From assembly GCF_019720915.1 (NCBI RefSeq), contig NZ_JAHKSI010000001.1, positions 2,604,001 to 2,668,000 on the forward strand: a DNA stretch of 64,000 nucleotides, read 5' to 3'. The notes under the pieces are model-generated. The model was given only the letters and a program-made list of their open reading frames with translations, was not told the origin of the DNA and made no database searches. Origin of the DNA: Alkalihalobacillus sp. TS-13 (GTDB lineage: Bacteria; Bacillota; Bacilli; Bacillales; Fictibacillaceae). Both the position numbers and the translations under genes were made by a program. Below, one piece after another: positions 50,258 to 60,882 of the stretch; the stretch's first letter is position 1, and every line of letters starts with the position of its first letter.

Positions 50258-50286
50258 AGTCTTCTTCTTATAAGAAGGCTTTTTTC
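50258..50286 (+). terminator. Riboswitch-controlled intrinsic terminator
   Basis: Stem AGTCTTCT / AGAAGGCT (50258-50265 with 50273-50280, one G-U) followed by TTTTTC. The left arm region overlaps sequence able to pair with the 3' side of the aptamer, as usual for S-box leaders. Confidence 0.85.
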
Positions 50287-50304
50287 TTTTGTCTGTTTTC
50301 GAAT

Positions 50305-50525
50305 AGATTGTTGTTATTGAAATATACTCGCTTTCCGCGGGCAATCTGCAAGCCTCCTCAGTTCACTTGCACAGGATGTGCTGGCTATGACGTTCACCAA
50401 AGGACGTGGTGGCTTTTAGTCGAAGATCTTGTGGGGTCTCGCTTAGCTGCTTTTCCCGCTGGAGTCTGGTTTTAGCCCTTAAACAACATTCCATTAGCAA
50501 CAAACTTCTAGAAAACAGCCTTACT
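50305..50525 (-). repeat. Modular intergenic element, reverse copy between riboswitch and yitJ
   Basis: AAATATACTCGCTTTCCGCG, GCAAGCCTCCTCAGTTC, CTTGCACAGGATG, the ACGTTCACC..GGACGTGGTGG hairpin module, TTTTAGTCGAAGATC, GGGGTCTCGCTTAGC, CCCGCTGGAGTCTGG and the extension CATTCCATTAGCAACAAAC and CTAGAAAACAGCCTTA. It lengthens the distance from riboswitch terminator to start codon to about 295 nt. Confidence 0.8.
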
Positions 50526-50580
50526 AATTATCTGGATCTGCAGGACTTGAAAATATCAACTATGTCAGCGAGGGATTCAA

Positions 50581-52434
50581 ATGGGAATTTTAGATGACTT
50601 GAAGCAAGATAAAATTTTGATTGGGGATGGCGCGATGGGGACGCTCCTCCATTCGTATGGATCTGACTGGTGTTTTGAAGAATTGAACTTATCGCATTCA
50701 GACCAAATCTCCAATATCCACCGGGCATATATCGAAGCCGGAGCAAATATCATCCAGACCAATACATACGCGGCGAATTATATTAAACTCGAACGTTATG
50801 GTTTGCAGGATCAAGTAAAGGAAATCAATACAGCCGCAGTCCGGTTGGCCAAAAAAGCTGCTGGAAATCACGCATATGTGGTCGGTACGATCGGAGGGAT
50901 CCGTGGTATCAAGCCCCACACGATCACCATGGATGAAATCAAGCGAACGTTCCGTGAACAATTGTATTGTCTCCTTTCAGAGGACCTTGATGGTATTTTA
51001 CTAGAAACGTTCTACGACTTAGAAGAGTTGGAAACAGTCCTATCCATCGCCCGGAAAGAGACGGCACTTCCGATCATTGCACAAGTGTCGTTGGAAGAGA
51101 CCGGTTATTTGCAAAATCGTACACATATCACAGAAGCGTTTACCAAGCTTGAATCACAAGGTGCAGATATCATCGGCATCAATTGCCGACTCGGTCCTTA
51201 TCACATGCTTTCGACATTGGAAGAAGTATCGCTCCCAAAGCAGGCATATTTGTCCGCCTATCCAAACGCAAGTCTTCCGTCGTATGTGGATGGAAAGCTC
51301 CACTATGAGAGTGATGCTGACTATTTTAAAGAGTGCGCCCGTTCTTTCAGGGAACAAGGGATTCGATTGTTGGGCGGATGCTGCGGTACAACGCCTGCCC
51401 ATATAGAGGCGTTCTCTAATGAACTTGAATCTTTACCGCCTATAAAAGAAAAAGAGGTCAAAAAACGGCAGACGCCCCAGGCTGCTGTTCAATCTGTAGA
51501 TCCAGGACCTCCTCCCCTTCATGAAAAAATTAAAAAAGAACAATCGATCATTGTTGAATTGGATCCGCCCAGAAAACTCGATACCACCCGCTATATGGAA
51601 GGTGCCAAAGCGCTTAAAGATGCAGGAATCGATGCGATTACTCTCGCTGATAACTCCCTGGCATCACCTCGGATCTGCAACACAGCCGTCGGTTCCATCG
51701 TCAAAGAACAGATCGGTCTCCGTCCCCTCATTCACATCACATGCCGGGATCGGAATTTGATCGGTCTGCAATCCCACATCATGGGGCTTCACACACTTGG
51801 AATCCGAGATGTCCTTGCGGTTACCGGGGATCCAACGAAGGTAGGCGACTTTCCTGGTGCATCTTCTGTGTATGATGTAACATCGTTTGAGCTAATCAAA
51901 ATCATTAAACAGTTCAACCAGGGGATCTCGTTATCTGGAAAAGAACTTGGTCAAAAAACGAACTTTTCTGTCGGAGCAGCATTCAATCCGAATGTCCGCT
52001 ACATCGATAAAGCTGTCGAGCGATTGGAAAAGAAAATAGAGTGCGGGGCAGATTATTTCATCAGCCAGCCCGTCTTTTCTAAGGAAAAACTGCTGGAAAT
52101 CCATGAGGCTGTCAAACATTTGGATGTTCCAATATATATTGGAATCATGCCGCTCACAAGCAGTAAGAATGCGGATTTCCTCCACCATGAAGTGCCTGGT
52201 ATCAAGCTATCATCGGAGGTTCGAGAACGTATGGCGAGATATAAGGATGATCGTAAACGAGCTAGTCAGGAGGGCGTCGAAATCGCCAAATCCCTTCTCG
52301 ATACTGCAATCGGATTATTCAACGGTATTTACCTTGTCACGCCGTTCATGCGATACTCAATGACAGTAGAGCTTGCCCGCTACGCACGTAACCATCATCT
52401 TAACCAGTCATCTAGGAGGCTACAAAATGTCTAA
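50581..52434 (+). CDS. yitJ: Bifunctional homocysteine S-methyltransferase / methylenetetrahydrofolate reductase
   Basis: Methionine synthesis and methyl-folate supply. Residues 1-300: homocysteine methyltransferase barrel ([32 protein letters not shown], zinc site [11 protein letters not shown] near 265). Residues about 318-610: MTHFR FAD barrel ([70 protein letters not shown]). 617 residues, as in B. subtilis YitJ. Start ATG 50581 behind GAGGGA. Controlled by the S-box riboswitch upstream. Its end overlaps the metH start by 8 bp, so both halves of the methyl-transfer route are made together. Confidence 0.93.
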   Translation: MGILDDLKQDKILIGDGAMGTLLHSYGSDWCFEELNLSHSDQISNIHRAYIEAGANIIQTNTYAANYIKLERYGLQDQVKEINTAAVRLAKKAAGNHAYVVGTIGGIRGIKPHTITMDEIKRTFREQLYCLLSEDLDGILLETFYDLEELETVLSIARKETALPIIAQVSLEETGYLQNRTHITEAFTKLESQGADIIGINCRLGPYHMLSTLEEVSLPKQAYLSAYPNASLPSYVDGKLHYESDADYFKECARSFREQGIRLLGGCCGTTPAHIEAFSNELESLPPIKEKEVKKRQTPQAAVQSVDPGPPPLHEKIKKEQSIIVELDPPRKLDTTRYMEGAKALKDAGIDAITLADNSLASPRICNTAVGSIVKEQIGLRPLIHITCRDRNLIGLQSHIMGLHTLGIRDVLAVTGDPTKVGDFPGASSVYDVTSFELIKIIKQFNQGISLSGKELGQKTNFSVGAAFNPNVRYIDKAVERLEKKIECGADYFISQPVFSKEKLLEIHEAVKHLDVPIYIGIMPLTSSKNADFLHHEVPGIKLSSEVRERMARYKDDRKRASQEGVEIAKSLLDTAIGLFNGIYLVTPFMRYSMTVELARYARNHHLNQSSRRLQNV

Positions 52435-55400
52435 TCAACAATTTGAACAACAATTGAATAAAAGAATCCTGATCATGGACGGTGCGATGGGGACGATGCT
52501 GCAACAAGCCCAGTTGACCCCTGACGATTTTGGTGGGGAATTTTATGATGGATGCAATGAATACTTGAACATCACTGCACCAGAGGTGATCGAATCCATC
52601 CACACGACCTATCTCGAGGCCGGAGCAGATATCATCGAAACAAATACCTTCGGAGGCACAAGTCTCGTGTTGAATGAATACGAACTTGGTCATAGAGCTT
52701 ATGAAATTAATAAAACAGGAGCCGAAATCGCCAAAAAGGCTGCCCGGAAAGTGTCAACCCCAGAACGGCCGAGGTTCGTAGCTGGAGCTCTTGGACCGAC
52801 TACGAAAACGCTAAGTGTCACAGGTGGAACGACCTTTGACGAACTGACGGATTCATACGCTGAACAAGCGAGAGGACTTTTAGATGGAGATGTTGACCTG
52901 CTTCTTCTCGAGACGAGTCAGGATATGCTTAACGTAAAAGCTGGTTTTTCAGGCATCCAGAAAGCTTTTGAGGAAACAGGCCGAACCGTTCCATTGATCG
53001 TTTCCGGTACGATCGAGCCGATGGGGACGACCCTTGCTGGCCAGACGATCGAATCGTTCTATATCTCGCTGAAACATATGAACCCGATCGCTGTCGGCTT
53101 GAACTGCGCCACCGGACCAGAATTCATGCAGGATCATGTACGTGCTCTCGCGGATCTTTCGACGTCAGCAATCAGCTGTTATCCGAACGCCGGATTGCCT
53201 GATGAAGAAGGCCAATATCATGAAACACCCGAATCACTAGCGACGAAGCTTGCCGGATTTGCTGAAAAAGGATGGCTGAATATCGTAGGTGGATGCTGTG
53301 GAACGACACCGGATCATATCAAAGCGATCGCTACGAAACTTGCTGGTTACAAACCGCGTGAACTTCCTGAAAAAGAACTTCACATGGTCTCCGGAATCGA
53401 GCCGTTTTTATATGATAGTCCCGATCTGCGTCCAATCATGGTCGGTGAAAGAACGAACGTAATTGGTTCAAGGAAATTCAAAAGGTTGATTGCTGAAAAG
53501 AAGTTTGAAGAGGCTGCAGAAGTTGCCAGAGCTCAAGTAAAACGAGGCGCGCATGTCATCGATATCTGTCTCGCGGATCCGGACAGCGATGAACAGGCGG
53601 ATATGGAAGCCTTTATCCAGGAAGTCGTCAAGAAGGTCAAAGTCCCTCTTGTCATTGATTCCACAGACGAAGATGTTATCGAAACCGCACTGAAGTATTC
53701 CCAGGGTAAATCCATCATCAATTCGATCAACCTGGAAGATGGTGAAGAGCGATTCGAAGCGATCGTCCCCCTTCTTCATAAGTACGGAGGTGCGGTTGTC
53801 GTCGGCACGATTGATGAGGAAGGCATGGGTGTGACGGTCGAACGGAAGCTTGAGATCGCCAAACGCTCTTATGACCTTCTTGTCAACAAGTATGGACTTT
53901 CCCCTACCGACATCATCTTTGATCCGTTAGTTTTTCCAGTCGGTACTGGGGACGAACAATATATTGGTTCAGCTAACGAAACCGTTGAGGGAATCCGCCT
54001 CATCAAGAAACAGTTCCCTGAATGCCTGACGATCCTGGGGGTAAGCAATGTCTCATTCGGTCTTCCTCCTGTCGGCAGGGAAGTATTGAATGCAGTGTAT
54101 CTCTATCATTGCACCCAGGCTGGATTGGATTATGCGATCGTCAATACCGAAAAGCTCGAACGTTTCGCCTCGATCCCGCAGGAAGAGATCCAGATGGCGG
54201 AAGATCTGATTTTCCGAACAACAGATGACGTGCTTGCCAAATTCACTGAATTTTATAGAGGGAAAAAGAAAGAAGTCAAATCTCTGCTTCCGAAAATGAC
54301 GCTCGAAGAACGGATTGCGTATTATGTCGTCGAAGGGACGAAAGAAGGTCTGCTCCCAGATCTTGAAAAAGCGCTTGAAAAATATGATAAGCCTTTAGAC
54401 ATCATCAATGGTCCGTTGATGGATGGCATGAAGGAAGTCGGCCGTTTGTTCAACGACAATCAACTCATCGTAGCCGAGGTTCTTCAAAGCGCAGAAGTGA
54501 TGAAAGCCTCTGTCGCCTTTTTGGAGCCCTATATGGAAAAGAACGATACCAGGTCGTCAAAAGGGAAGATCATTTTGGCGACGGTCAAGGGCGATGTGCA
54601 CGATATCGGTAAAAACCTGGTAGACATCATCCTGAGTAACAACGGGTTTGACGTCGTCGATTTAGGGATCAAAGTAACCCCTGCAGATTTGATCGAAGCA
54701 GTAAGAAAGGAAAAGCCGGATATCATCGGTCTTTCGGGTCTCTTAGTCAAATCCGCACAGCAAATGGTCATCACAGCCAGCGACATGCATCAAGCCGACA
54801 TTTCAACACCGATTATGGTTGGCGGGGCTGCGTTATCAAGGAAATTCACCGATACGAAAATTTCGAACGGATACAACGGCCTTGTTTTATATGCTAAAGA
54901 CGCAATGACCGGTCTCTCACTGGCGAATCAAATCCAAACACCAGCCGGATTCGAAGAGCTTATCGGTGCCCACGAAGAGAAGAAAAGAAATACCGCTGAA
55001 TCAGTTCTTCAAGCAGATTCTGGAGGGGGCTCCGGAGTTGCTGTCAAAGCCCGGTCCAAGGTCTCACGGGATGTGCAGGTTTTCATTCCTAGGGATACGA
55101 AACGTCATGTATTGAAGAATCATTCAATCTCGCATATCGAACCTTATATCAACTGGCAAATGCTATTGGGACACCATCTTGGAGTCAAAGGCAAGGTTTC
55201 GAGATTGCTAGAAGAAAAGGATAGAAAAGCGCTCAATGTCAAAGCGGTTGTCGATCAACTCCTGCTCAAGGCAAAAGTAGATGGCCTGATCCAACCAGCT
55301 GCTGTCTATCAATTCTTTCCTGCCCAGGCAGATGATGAGAAGGTCTTGATTTATGACCCGGACGATCATACGAGAGTCATTGAACAATTCGAGTTTCCTA

Positions 55401-55885
55401 GACAGCCCAAAGAACCACATTTATGTCTGGCTGATTATTTAAAAACGAAAGACAGCGGACTGATGGACTATGTTTGCTTTTTTTCGATTACTGCAGGAAG
55501 AGGGATCCGTCAGCTCGCCACCCAGATGAAAGAAGAAGGACGATACCTGGAAAGTCACGCACTCCAAGCCCTGGCACTCGAAACAGCAGAAGGATTCGCG
55601 GAACTCATCCATCAGCAGATCCGCGATCAGTGGGGCTTCCCGGATTCAGTTGATTTTACGATGAGAGAACGTTTTTCCGCCCGCTACCAGGGACAACGCT
55701 TCTCCTTCGGCTATCCTGCCTGTCCGGAATTGGAAGATCAAGAGAAGTTGTTCAAACTCATCAAACCAGAAGAGATCGGCATCGAATTGACCGATGGCTA
55801 TATGATGGAACCAGAAGCGTCCGTGTCCGCAATCGTATTCGCACATCCAGAAGCACGGTATTTCAACGTCATGAATGGTGATTGA
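52427..55885 (+). CDS. metH: Cobalamin-dependent methionine synthase
   Basis: Transfers the methyl group from methyl-folate to homocysteine by way of B12. 1152 residues with all four modules: homocysteine domain (1-330; [15 protein letters not shown], zinc site [11 protein letters not shown] near 288), pterin domain (350-600; [32 protein letters not shown]), B12 domain (640-860; [10 protein letters not shown] with the cobalt-binding His near 725, [13 protein letters not shown]) and SAM reactivation domain (900-1152; [37 protein letters not shown]). I chose ATG 52427, 7 nt after GGAGG; the frame is open further upstream only inside yitJ. No B12 riboswitch was seen; control is by the S-box. Confidence 0.95.
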   Translation: MSNQQFEQQLNKRILIMDGAMGTMLQQAQLTPDDFGGEFYDGCNEYLNITAPEVIESIHTTYLEAGADIIETNTFGGTSLVLNEYELGHRAYEINKTGAEIAKKAARKVSTPERPRFVAGALGPTTKTLSVTGGTTFDELTDSYAEQARGLLDGDVDLLLLETSQDMLNVKAGFSGIQKAFEETGRTVPLIVSGTIEPMGTTLAGQTIESFYISLKHMNPIAVGLNCATGPEFMQDHVRALADLSTSAISCYPNAGLPDEEGQYHETPESLATKLAGFAEKGWLNIVGGCCGTTPDHIKAIATKLAGYKPRELPEKELHMVSGIEPFLYDSPDLRPIMVGERTNVIGSRKFKRLIAEKKFEEAAEVARAQVKRGAHVIDICLADPDSDEQADMEAFIQEVVKKVKVPLVIDSTDEDVIETALKYSQGKSIINSINLEDGEERFEAIVPLLHKYGGAVVVGTIDEEGMGVTVERKLEIAKRSYDLLVNKYGLSPTDIIFDPLVFPVGTGDEQYIGSANETVEGIRLIKKQFPECLTILGVSNVSFGLPPVGREVLNAVYLYHCTQAGLDYAIVNTEKLERFASIPQEEIQMAEDLIFRTTDDVLAKFTEFYRGKKKEVKSLLPKMTLEERIAYYVVEGTKEGLLPDLEKALEKYDKPLDIINGPLMDGMKEVGRLFNDNQLIVAEVLQSAEVMKASVAFLEPYMEKNDTRSSKGKIILATVKGDVHDIGKNLVDIILSNNGFDVVDLGIKVTPADLIEAVRKEKPDIIGLSGLLVKSAQQMVITASDMHQADISTPIMVGGAALSRKFTDTKISNGYNGLVLYAKDAMTGLSLANQIQTPAGFEELIGAHEEKKRNTAESVLQADSGGGSGVAVKARSKVSRDVQVFIPRDTKRHVLKNHSISHIEPYINWQMLLGHHLGVKGKVSRLLEEKDRKALNVKAVVDQLLLKAKVDGLIQPAAVYQFFPAQADDEKVLIYDPDDHTRVIEQFEFPRQPKEPHLCLADYLKTKDSGLMDYVCFFSITAGRGIRQLATQMKEEGRYLESHALQALALETAEGFAELIHQQIRDQWGFPDSVDFTMRERFSARYQGQRFSFGYPACPELEDQEKLFKLIKPEEIGIELTDGYMMEPEASVSAIVFAHPEARYFNVMNGD

Positions 55886-55929
55886 ACCAGAAAATATTGC
55901 CAGGAATAACGAGTGTGAGGCATATTTAA

Positions 55930-56404
55930 GATGATAAATTCACGAGACTCCAGCGGGATCAGCGGGCCAAGCGAGACCCTACAGCGAATTAAGGATCTTC
56001 GACTAAAAACTACCACGTCCTGCGCCTGCGGTTACTCCGCGCAAAACTACAAGGATGGAAGTAAGACTGTGGTGTGAACGTCGAAGTCGGCAGGATAAAC
56101 GCTTCTAAGATTTCTCTTCGCAGACACGAAAATGATGTCATTTTTGTGTTGAGATCCTGTGCAAGTGAGGAGGCTTACGGAAGTGGGTTAATACAGGGGA
56201 GTGATGTCTAGCTCAGCGACCAGTCACTTGGATCACTTCAAACTTCCTGCGCGGCAACACATTGATTGACATCCTTATGAGTTAGCCCACGCAGAACCAA
56301 GTCTTCGTTTGGTTCGAGCCCCCTCGTCAGTTTTCCAGTGACCTACGTGCCTAAACGGGTCGCTTCCGCTTTTCGTTTGCCCGCGGAAAGGGAGTGAATT
56401 TAAC
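55930..56404. repeat. Longest modular intergenic element copy, both middle modules
   Basis: 475 bp. Left end ATTCACGAGACTCCAGCGGG, then the CTTCGACTAAAAACTACC..GAACGTCGAAG hairpin module (with a short insertion), CAGACACGAAAATGATGTC, CCTGTGCAAGTGAGGAGGC, then the AGTGATGTCTAGCTCAGCGA module, an insertion containing GATTGACATCCTTATGAG, AAACGGGTCGCTTCCGC and right end CCGCGGAAAGGGAGTGAAT. It combines modules that occur separately at 14310 and 27541. Bases 56405-56457 show nothing further. Confidence 0.8.
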
Positions 56405-56457
56405 GAAGCAACCATAAAAATAACATAACTACCTCATAATAGTAATTTATAATGAAA

Positions 56458-56500
56458 AGATGATCCCAGCCGCATTTGGTTGGGATCATCTTCTTTTTTG
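56458..56500. terminator. Strong terminator between metH and the convergent SDR gene
   Basis: 14-bp stem AGATGATCCCAGCC / GGTTGGGATCATCT (one G-U) with a 6-nt loop, followed by TCTTTTTTG on the plus strand. It closes yitJ-metH and can act on the other strand. Confidence 0.9.
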
Positions 56501-56517
56501 TCAAGTCTATTATTGAT

Positions 56518-57267
56518 TCAGTGTTCATAGATCATTTTTCTCGTCATACCGCCATCTATGACGAGGTTCGCTCCGGTTACGAAGTCGTTCTTTTCATCAG
56601 TTAAATAGAGACAGGCACGAGCAATATCCTCCGGTTTTCCGACACGCTTGGACAGATGCTGTTCATGATCGATTTCTCTGAGCTCTTCATACTTTCCGGT
56701 TTCAATCCAGCCTGGAGAGATCGCATTGACGGTAATCCTGTCTGATGTAAAAGATGCAGAAAGGGCGTGGGTGATCGAGACGATTCCCCCTTTCGAAGCC
56801 GCGTAAGCTTCCGAATTCGGCTCTGACATACTTGCTCGGGTGGATGCGATATTGACGATCGCTCCCCCTCCCTCATTCTCACGCATGTGTTTAGCTGCCT
56901 CACGAGAACAGAGGAATACGCTTCTCAAATTGGTATTGATGATGTCGTCCCACTCGTCTACTGTAAGTTCATATGGTGATTTGAATTGGGAAATGCCCGC
57001 ATTATTGATGAGAATATCGACCGGACCAACCTCACTCTTCGTTTGGTTGATGAGGCTGATAATATCGGTTTCGTTCCGTACATCTGTTTTGAGGAAGAAA
57101 GCTTCGCTACCTTCCTTGATGATTTCATTGAGGACGTGTTTTCCTTGCGTTTCATCAAGATCCGCGAGAACCAGCTTTGCACCGTTCCTCGCATATTCCT
57201 TTGCGATCGCTCTTCCGATTCCATTCGCTGCACCCGTTACGATAACCACCTTGTTCTTGAATGACAC
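56518..57267 (-). CDS. Short-chain dehydrogenase/reductase
   Basis: 249 residues, classical SDR. Cofactor motif TGAANGIGRAIAKEY (TGxxxGIG), DVRNE, NNAGIS, catalytic Ser in VNIASTRASMS, catalytic YAASKGG (YxxxK) and ISPGWIETG. The acidic residue after the second strand (LADLDETQG) favours NAD. Similar to glucose 1-dehydrogenase or 3-oxoacyl-ACP reductase types; substrate not assignable. Start GTG 57267, 9 nt after AGGAG. Single-gene unit ending at the shared terminator. Confidence 0.85.
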   Translation of the reverse strand: MSFKNKVVIVTGAANGIGRAIAKEYARNGAKLVLADLDETQGKHVLNEIIKEGSEAFFLKTDVRNETDIISLINQTKSEVGPVDILINNAGISQFKSPYELTVDEWDDIINTNLRSVFLCSREAAKHMRENEGGGAIVNIASTRASMSEPNSEAYAASKGGIVSITHALSASFTSDRITVNAISPGWIETGKYEELREIDHEQHLSKRVGKPEDIARACLYLTDEKNDFVTGANLVIDGGMTRKMIYEH

Positions 57268-57387
57268 GATAGATGCTCCTCTCTAGACAATCTATCTATC
57301 AATGTACCCCTTTTAGAAGGGATTCAATCTGTTCACTTTCCAGGTTAATCTGTTCACTTCCTGAAACAACTGCCTCACCTTATATAA

Positions 57388-57417
57388 AGGAAAAATCCCG
57401 CCATCAGAGGCGGGATT
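57388..57417 (-). terminator. Intrinsic terminator after the thermonuclease-like gene
   Basis: Minus-strand stem ATCCCGCC / GGCGGGAT (57409-57416 with 57395-57402), 6-nt loop, then TTTTCC. Confidence 0.85.
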
Positions 57418-57429
57418 CGTTATTTCTAT

Positions 57430-58359
57430 TCAACATCCTGGCGTTTCTGAATTCTTTTTATAACCTGCGTCAATCGCGTCTTTTTCTTTTAAAAAGAAGA
57501 CGCGGTGTTCGATTGGGATGCTTTCCCATTTTTCCGGCTCTACGTATTGCTTCGTTTCGAAATGCCCGACATATTTATCCGGACCGCCACGTTTGTTGAA
57601 ACGAAACTCATAAGGAAGTTCATCGATCGGTCGGTCAGGATTCCATAGTCCCCTACCCGCTTCTTTCGCTCGAACGACAGCATCCCCATATTCTTCGAAG
57701 TTGTCCAAATTCGGATAGATGAAATAAGGAACTGCCATTCCAATCTCAATCATTTCTCTATTGATGTTCTGTTCTTTTTTCAAGACAATTGCGAGCAAGC
57801 GTCCATACTGATCGAAGGCTTCATCTCCAACTCGAATCGAGATATCCTCGCCTTCAGGCAAAAGATTTTGAAGCTGTCTCGTCGCTTCTTCTGCATAATA
57901 CCCCTGGGAGTCTCCCTGGTAATTTGTTTCCGGAGTGTCGATTGAAACAAAGCGGACTTTTGTCGTACCTAATACAGCTTTTTCTAAGTGAATGGTGTCG
58001 CCATCGACTACTTTTTTTACTGAGGATGAAAATTGGCGTGAGTGGGAAGGAGATTCTTGCTGAGCGTCGGATTTTGAGATGTCTGTTTCAGAGGTGACAT
58101 GCAATTCTTGCTGGTGATCCACATCCAGTTTTCCGCGTATGTCGAACCATTTACCTGGCTCGAGATCATCAAGCTTCTTTTTCGACTTCACGAGGATTCC
58201 ATTCATGTCCTCATCGATAAAAGGATAGTTGTACCCATCATCAAGCGGCTCATCGGGTTTTCCGGCAAGGTATCCTTTGACAGTGACATCTTGTCCTTTC
58301 AAATCGCCTTTGTCATTTCTGGTCAAATCAGCAATTCTCACTTCAAGATTACTTGTCAA
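57430..58359 (-). CDS. Thermonuclease (SNase) family protein with N-terminal OB-like domain
   Basis: 309 residues. Residues 1-95 look like a small OB-fold nucleic-acid-binding domain (DVTVKGYLAGKPDEPLDDGY, WFDIRGKLDVDHQQELHVT). Residues 110-250 are an SNase domain: VVDGDTIHL, VRFVSIDTPETNY (catalytic Arg and Asp/Glu region), AFDQYGRLLAIV (second Arg), AVPYFIYPN. The C-terminal 60 residues (EFRFNKRGGPDKYVGHFETK, 20) are extra. No signal peptide, so unlike secreted nucleases it appears cytoplasmic. Start TTG 58359 behind GAGGGTGAG. Single-gene unit. Nuclease activity is likely, but its substrate and role are unknown. Confidence 0.85.
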   Translation of the reverse strand: MTSNLEVRIADLTRNDKGDLKGQDVTVKGYLAGKPDEPLDDGYNYPFIDEDMNGILVKSKKKLDDLEPGKWFDIRGKLDVDHQQELHVTSETDISKSDAQQESPSHSRQFSSSVKKVVDGDTIHLEKAVLGTTKVRFVSIDTPETNYQGDSQGYYAEEATRQLQNLLPEGEDISIRVGDEAFDQYGRLLAIVLKKEQNINREMIEIGMAVPYFIYPNLDNFEEYGDAVVRAKEAGRGLWNPDRPIDELPYEFRFNKRGGPDKYVGHFETKQYVEPEKWESIPIEHRVFFLKEKDAIDAGYKKNSETPGC

Positions 58360-58542
58360 TCAACTCACCCTCTTTCACTGGATTACCTTCATTTTAAATC
58401 ATTGCTACAAAATTAACCTCTATTTTCCATAAAATGAGTCTTAGTTCACATTTATCCGGTTTTCTCCTTAACTTGATTGACCTGGTTATTCCCTTGCTAT
58501 TTAATAATGACTAACCAATCTATCTGAAATGAGGGTGAATTT

Positions 58543-59406
58543 GTGAAAAAAACGAATAGCATCATCTTCACTATTCTGCTGATCGCTGCCCTTGCCGCAC
58601 TTGATCACCGCCCGGCTAAAGCAATAAGTGATTCGGGATTTTTGCTTAAAGAAGGACCACCTCCACCTGGAGCGAATGATCCAAACTGCCGACCTAGCGC
58701 AGCGCATCCTGAACCAGTCGTGCTCGTTCCCGGAACCTTTGAAACAATGGAACGGAACTTCATCAATCTTTCCCCGGCGTTAAAAGAAAAAGGCTATTGC
58801 GTATTCGCTTTGAACTATGGATTCAGTACTGCGGGTCCTTCAACCGGTCCGATCGAAGAGTCAGCTGCAGAGCTCAAAACCTTCGTTGAAAAAGTACTCG
58901 ATCTGACTGGAGCAGAAAAAGTATCGATTGTTGGGCACAGTCAGGGCGGAATGATGCCGCGTTATTTTATGAAGTTCCTTGGCGGGGCTGAAAAAGTCGA
59001 GGATCTGATCGGCCTTGTTCCATCCAACCATGGAACGGATGGTGTTGCCGGCTTCAGGGAACTGACGGAAACCGGTTCAAATTTCAGTTCATGTGCCGCT
59101 TGCCAACAACAGCTGCAAGGATCGGATTTTTTATCGGATCTGAACATGTATGACGAAACCCCTGGGGAGACCTCATACACGGTGGTTACAACGCGAAATG
59201 ATGAAGTGGTCGTGCCCTATTCTTCAGCATTCTTAAATGGTCCGGCTGATCAGGTTAGTAACATCACCATCCAGGATCATTACCCTTACGACCAGGTCGA
59301 ACATCAATTCATCGCTCAAGATCCCCTCGCCTTCACCTTTGTTTTTGATGCACTCGAATACGAAGGACCGGCTGATCCGGAAAGAATAGTCACAACCTCC
59401 GAATAA
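58543..59406 (+). CDS. Secreted lipase/esterase, alpha/beta hydrolase (lipase class 2)
   Basis: 287 residues. Signal peptide (SIIFTILLIAALAAL, cleavage near 28). The domain starts PVVLVPGTFETMERNF with the oxyanion strand; nucleophile motif GHSQGG (Ser near 133), then LIGLVPSNHGTDGV and a possible catalytic His in VEHQFIAQDPLAF. Two close cysteines (SSCAACQQQ) could form a disulfide. It matches the class 2 triacylglycerol lipase family. Start GTG 58543, fixed by GAGGGTGA. It is a lone gene with its own terminator. Confidence 0.88.
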   Translation: MKKTNSIIFTILLIAALAALDHRPAKAISDSGFLLKEGPPPPGANDPNCRPSAAHPEPVVLVPGTFETMERNFINLSPALKEKGYCVFALNYGFSTAGPSTGPIEESAAELKTFVEKVLDLTGAEKVSIVGHSQGGMMPRYFMKFLGGAEKVEDLIGLVPSNHGTDGVAGFRELTETGSNFSSCAACQQQLQGSDFLSDLNMYDETPGETSYTVVTTRNDEVVVPYSSAFLNGPADQVSNITIQDHYPYDQVEHQFIAQDPLAFTFVFDALEYEGPADPERIVTTSE

Positions 59407-59440
59407 ATCTACAACCTCTTCCTTTTTGAAAAACCACACC

Positions 59441-59473
59441 GGACAAGTATCCAAGCCATGCTTGTCCTTTTTT
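59441..59473 (+). terminator. Intrinsic terminator after the lipase gene
   Basis: Stem GGACAAG / CTTGTCC (59441-59447 with 59461-59467) with 13-nt loop, followed by six T. Confidence 0.85.
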
Positions 59474-59497
59474 CATAGGATAGGATGAGGTGAAGAA

Positions 59498-60451
59498 ATG
59501 AAGAAAATCATCCTATTTGCAGATACAGGTATAGATGATGCAATTGCATTGATTTATGCGTTGAAAAATCCTGAAGTAGATTTGATCGGAGTCGTCAGTG
59601 GTTACGGGAACATCGATAGGGAAAAAGCATATCGGAATGTCGAGTATTTGCTCGAGCTTGCCGGGCGTACTGATATCCCTGTCATTGCCGGTGCGACCCG
59701 TCCCCTGAGCGGTGAAGATCCAGTCTTTTTTCCCGACATCCATGGGGCAGAAGGCCTTGGCCCGATTGATCCCCCGATTCCTGAAGAACGATACGCGAAT
59801 CGGACAAATTTCAGCAAGCTGTTCCGTTTGATCAAAGAAAATCCTAAAGAGGTTACAATTGTGAATGTGGGACGATGCACTTCACTAGCTATCGCCCATT
59901 ATATAAGTCCTGAAGTGATGGATAATGTTAAGGAAACCTATTTGATGGGTGGAGCATTCCACGTTCCAGGCAATGCAACCGAGGTAGCGGAAGCCAACTT
60001 TTTTGGTGATCCAATCGCGGCGGATTTCATTACCCAGAACGTCAAGAATCTTACTATCATTCCTTTAAATGTGACGAGGGACGCGATCCTCACTCCAGAA
60101 GAAGTCAATTTCATCGATTCCCGTGCAGATTCCGCTTTAGAAGGACTCATCAAACCGATCTTAGACTTCTATTACGAGGTATATCAGCAACTTGAACCAG
60201 GTATTGAGGGTACACCGCAGCATGATTTGGCTGCCTTAATGGCTGCACTTGAAATCGATGGGTTGTTCCAATACAGAAGACGTGAAGTCAGTATTGAAGA
60301 TGCAGGTGAATATACGAGCGGTCAAAGTGTCGCAGATTTCCGTCCAGGAACAAAAAACTGTTTCGGGCCGGGTTGTTCACGCATCGCGCTCAGAATCAAT
60401 GAAGAGGTTTTCGTCTCAAATGTCCTTGAAATTTTGACGAACCATAGATAG
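59498..60451 (+). CDS. Nucleoside hydrolase (inosine-uridine preferring family)
   Basis: Cuts ribonucleosides to base plus ribose for salvage. 317 residues. Calcium-binding N-terminus ADTGIDDAIAL (Asp9, Asp13, Asp14), ligand loop IIPLNVTRDAILT, LMGGAFHVPGNATEVAEANF (20, substrate-binding Asn and Glu region) and the late QHDLAALMAAL with the last calcium Asp and its His neighbour. The usual DTDPG is shortened to ADTG, a common variant. No signal peptide. Start ATG 59498 behind GATGAGGTG. Single gene; no clear terminator before the repeat that follows. Confidence 0.9.
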   Translation: MKKIILFADTGIDDAIALIYALKNPEVDLIGVVSGYGNIDREKAYRNVEYLLELAGRTDIPVIAGATRPLSGEDPVFFPDIHGAEGLGPIDPPIPEERYANRTNFSKLFRLIKENPKEVTIVNVGRCTSLAIAHYISPEVMDNVKETYLMGGAFHVPGNATEVAEANFFGDPIAADFITQNVKNLTIIPLNVTRDAILTPEEVNFIDSRADSALEGLIKPILDFYYEVYQQLEPGIEGTPQHDLAALMAALEIDGLFQYRRREVSIEDAGEYTSGQSVADFRPGTKNCFGPGCSRIALRINEEVFVSNVLEILTNHR

Positions 60452-60486
60452 TGTCCTTTAGAAATTAATTGGATTTATACCTTATA

Positions 60487-60800
60487 CTTTAAAGACTGTT
60501 TTCTAAAAGATTGATGCTAATGAACTCCTATAATTTGATAGATGTAGATGAAAATCTATAAGCATTGGAAAGATACGAGACTCCTGCAGGAAAAGCGAGC
60601 GGGGTGAGACCCCACACTTTTTAATATGATCTTCGACTATAATAATGAACTTCGACTAAATACCACCACGTCCTATGGTGAACGTCGAAGTCAGTACATC
60701 CTGTACAAGTACGTCCTGTGGTGAACGTCGAAGCCAGCACATCCTGTGCAAGTGAGGAGGCTTGCGGCTCGCCTGCGGGAAGCGAATATATTTCCACTCC
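60487..60800. repeat. Modular intergenic element with duplicated hairpin module
   Basis: Begins with the extension seen at 34812 and 50525 (CTGTTTTCTAAAAGATTGAT), then GAGACTCCTGCAGGAAAAGC, GCGGGGTGAGACCCCAC, two ATCTTCGACT/ACTTCGACTA starts, and GTCCTATGGTGAACGTCGAAG followed by a near copy TCCTGTGGTGAACGTCGAAG. It ends GCCTGCGGGAAGCGAATATA. No gene in 60452-60840. Confidence 0.75.
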
Positions 60801-60840
60801 ATTACAAGGGAATTATGAAAAACAACAATCTTTACAAATA

Positions 60841-60872
60841 AAAAATTGGCTGTCCTTTTTAGGGGACAGCCA
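60841..60872 (-). terminator. Intrinsic terminator after the zinc-ribbon gene
   Basis: Minus-strand stem GGCTGTCC / GGACAGCC (60864-60871 with 60848-60855), 8-nt loop, then AATTTTTTA. Confidence 0.85.
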
Positions 60873-60882
60873 TCATTCATTT

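Noticed and set aside
52373-52426. Upstream extension of metH
   Set aside because: The extension lies inside yitJ; the GGAGG before ATG 52427 and the MSNQQFEQQ start fit better.
55930-56404. Remnant of an insertion sequence after metH
   Set aside because: No transposase-like frame; the sequence is explained by modules shared with the other intergenic copies.
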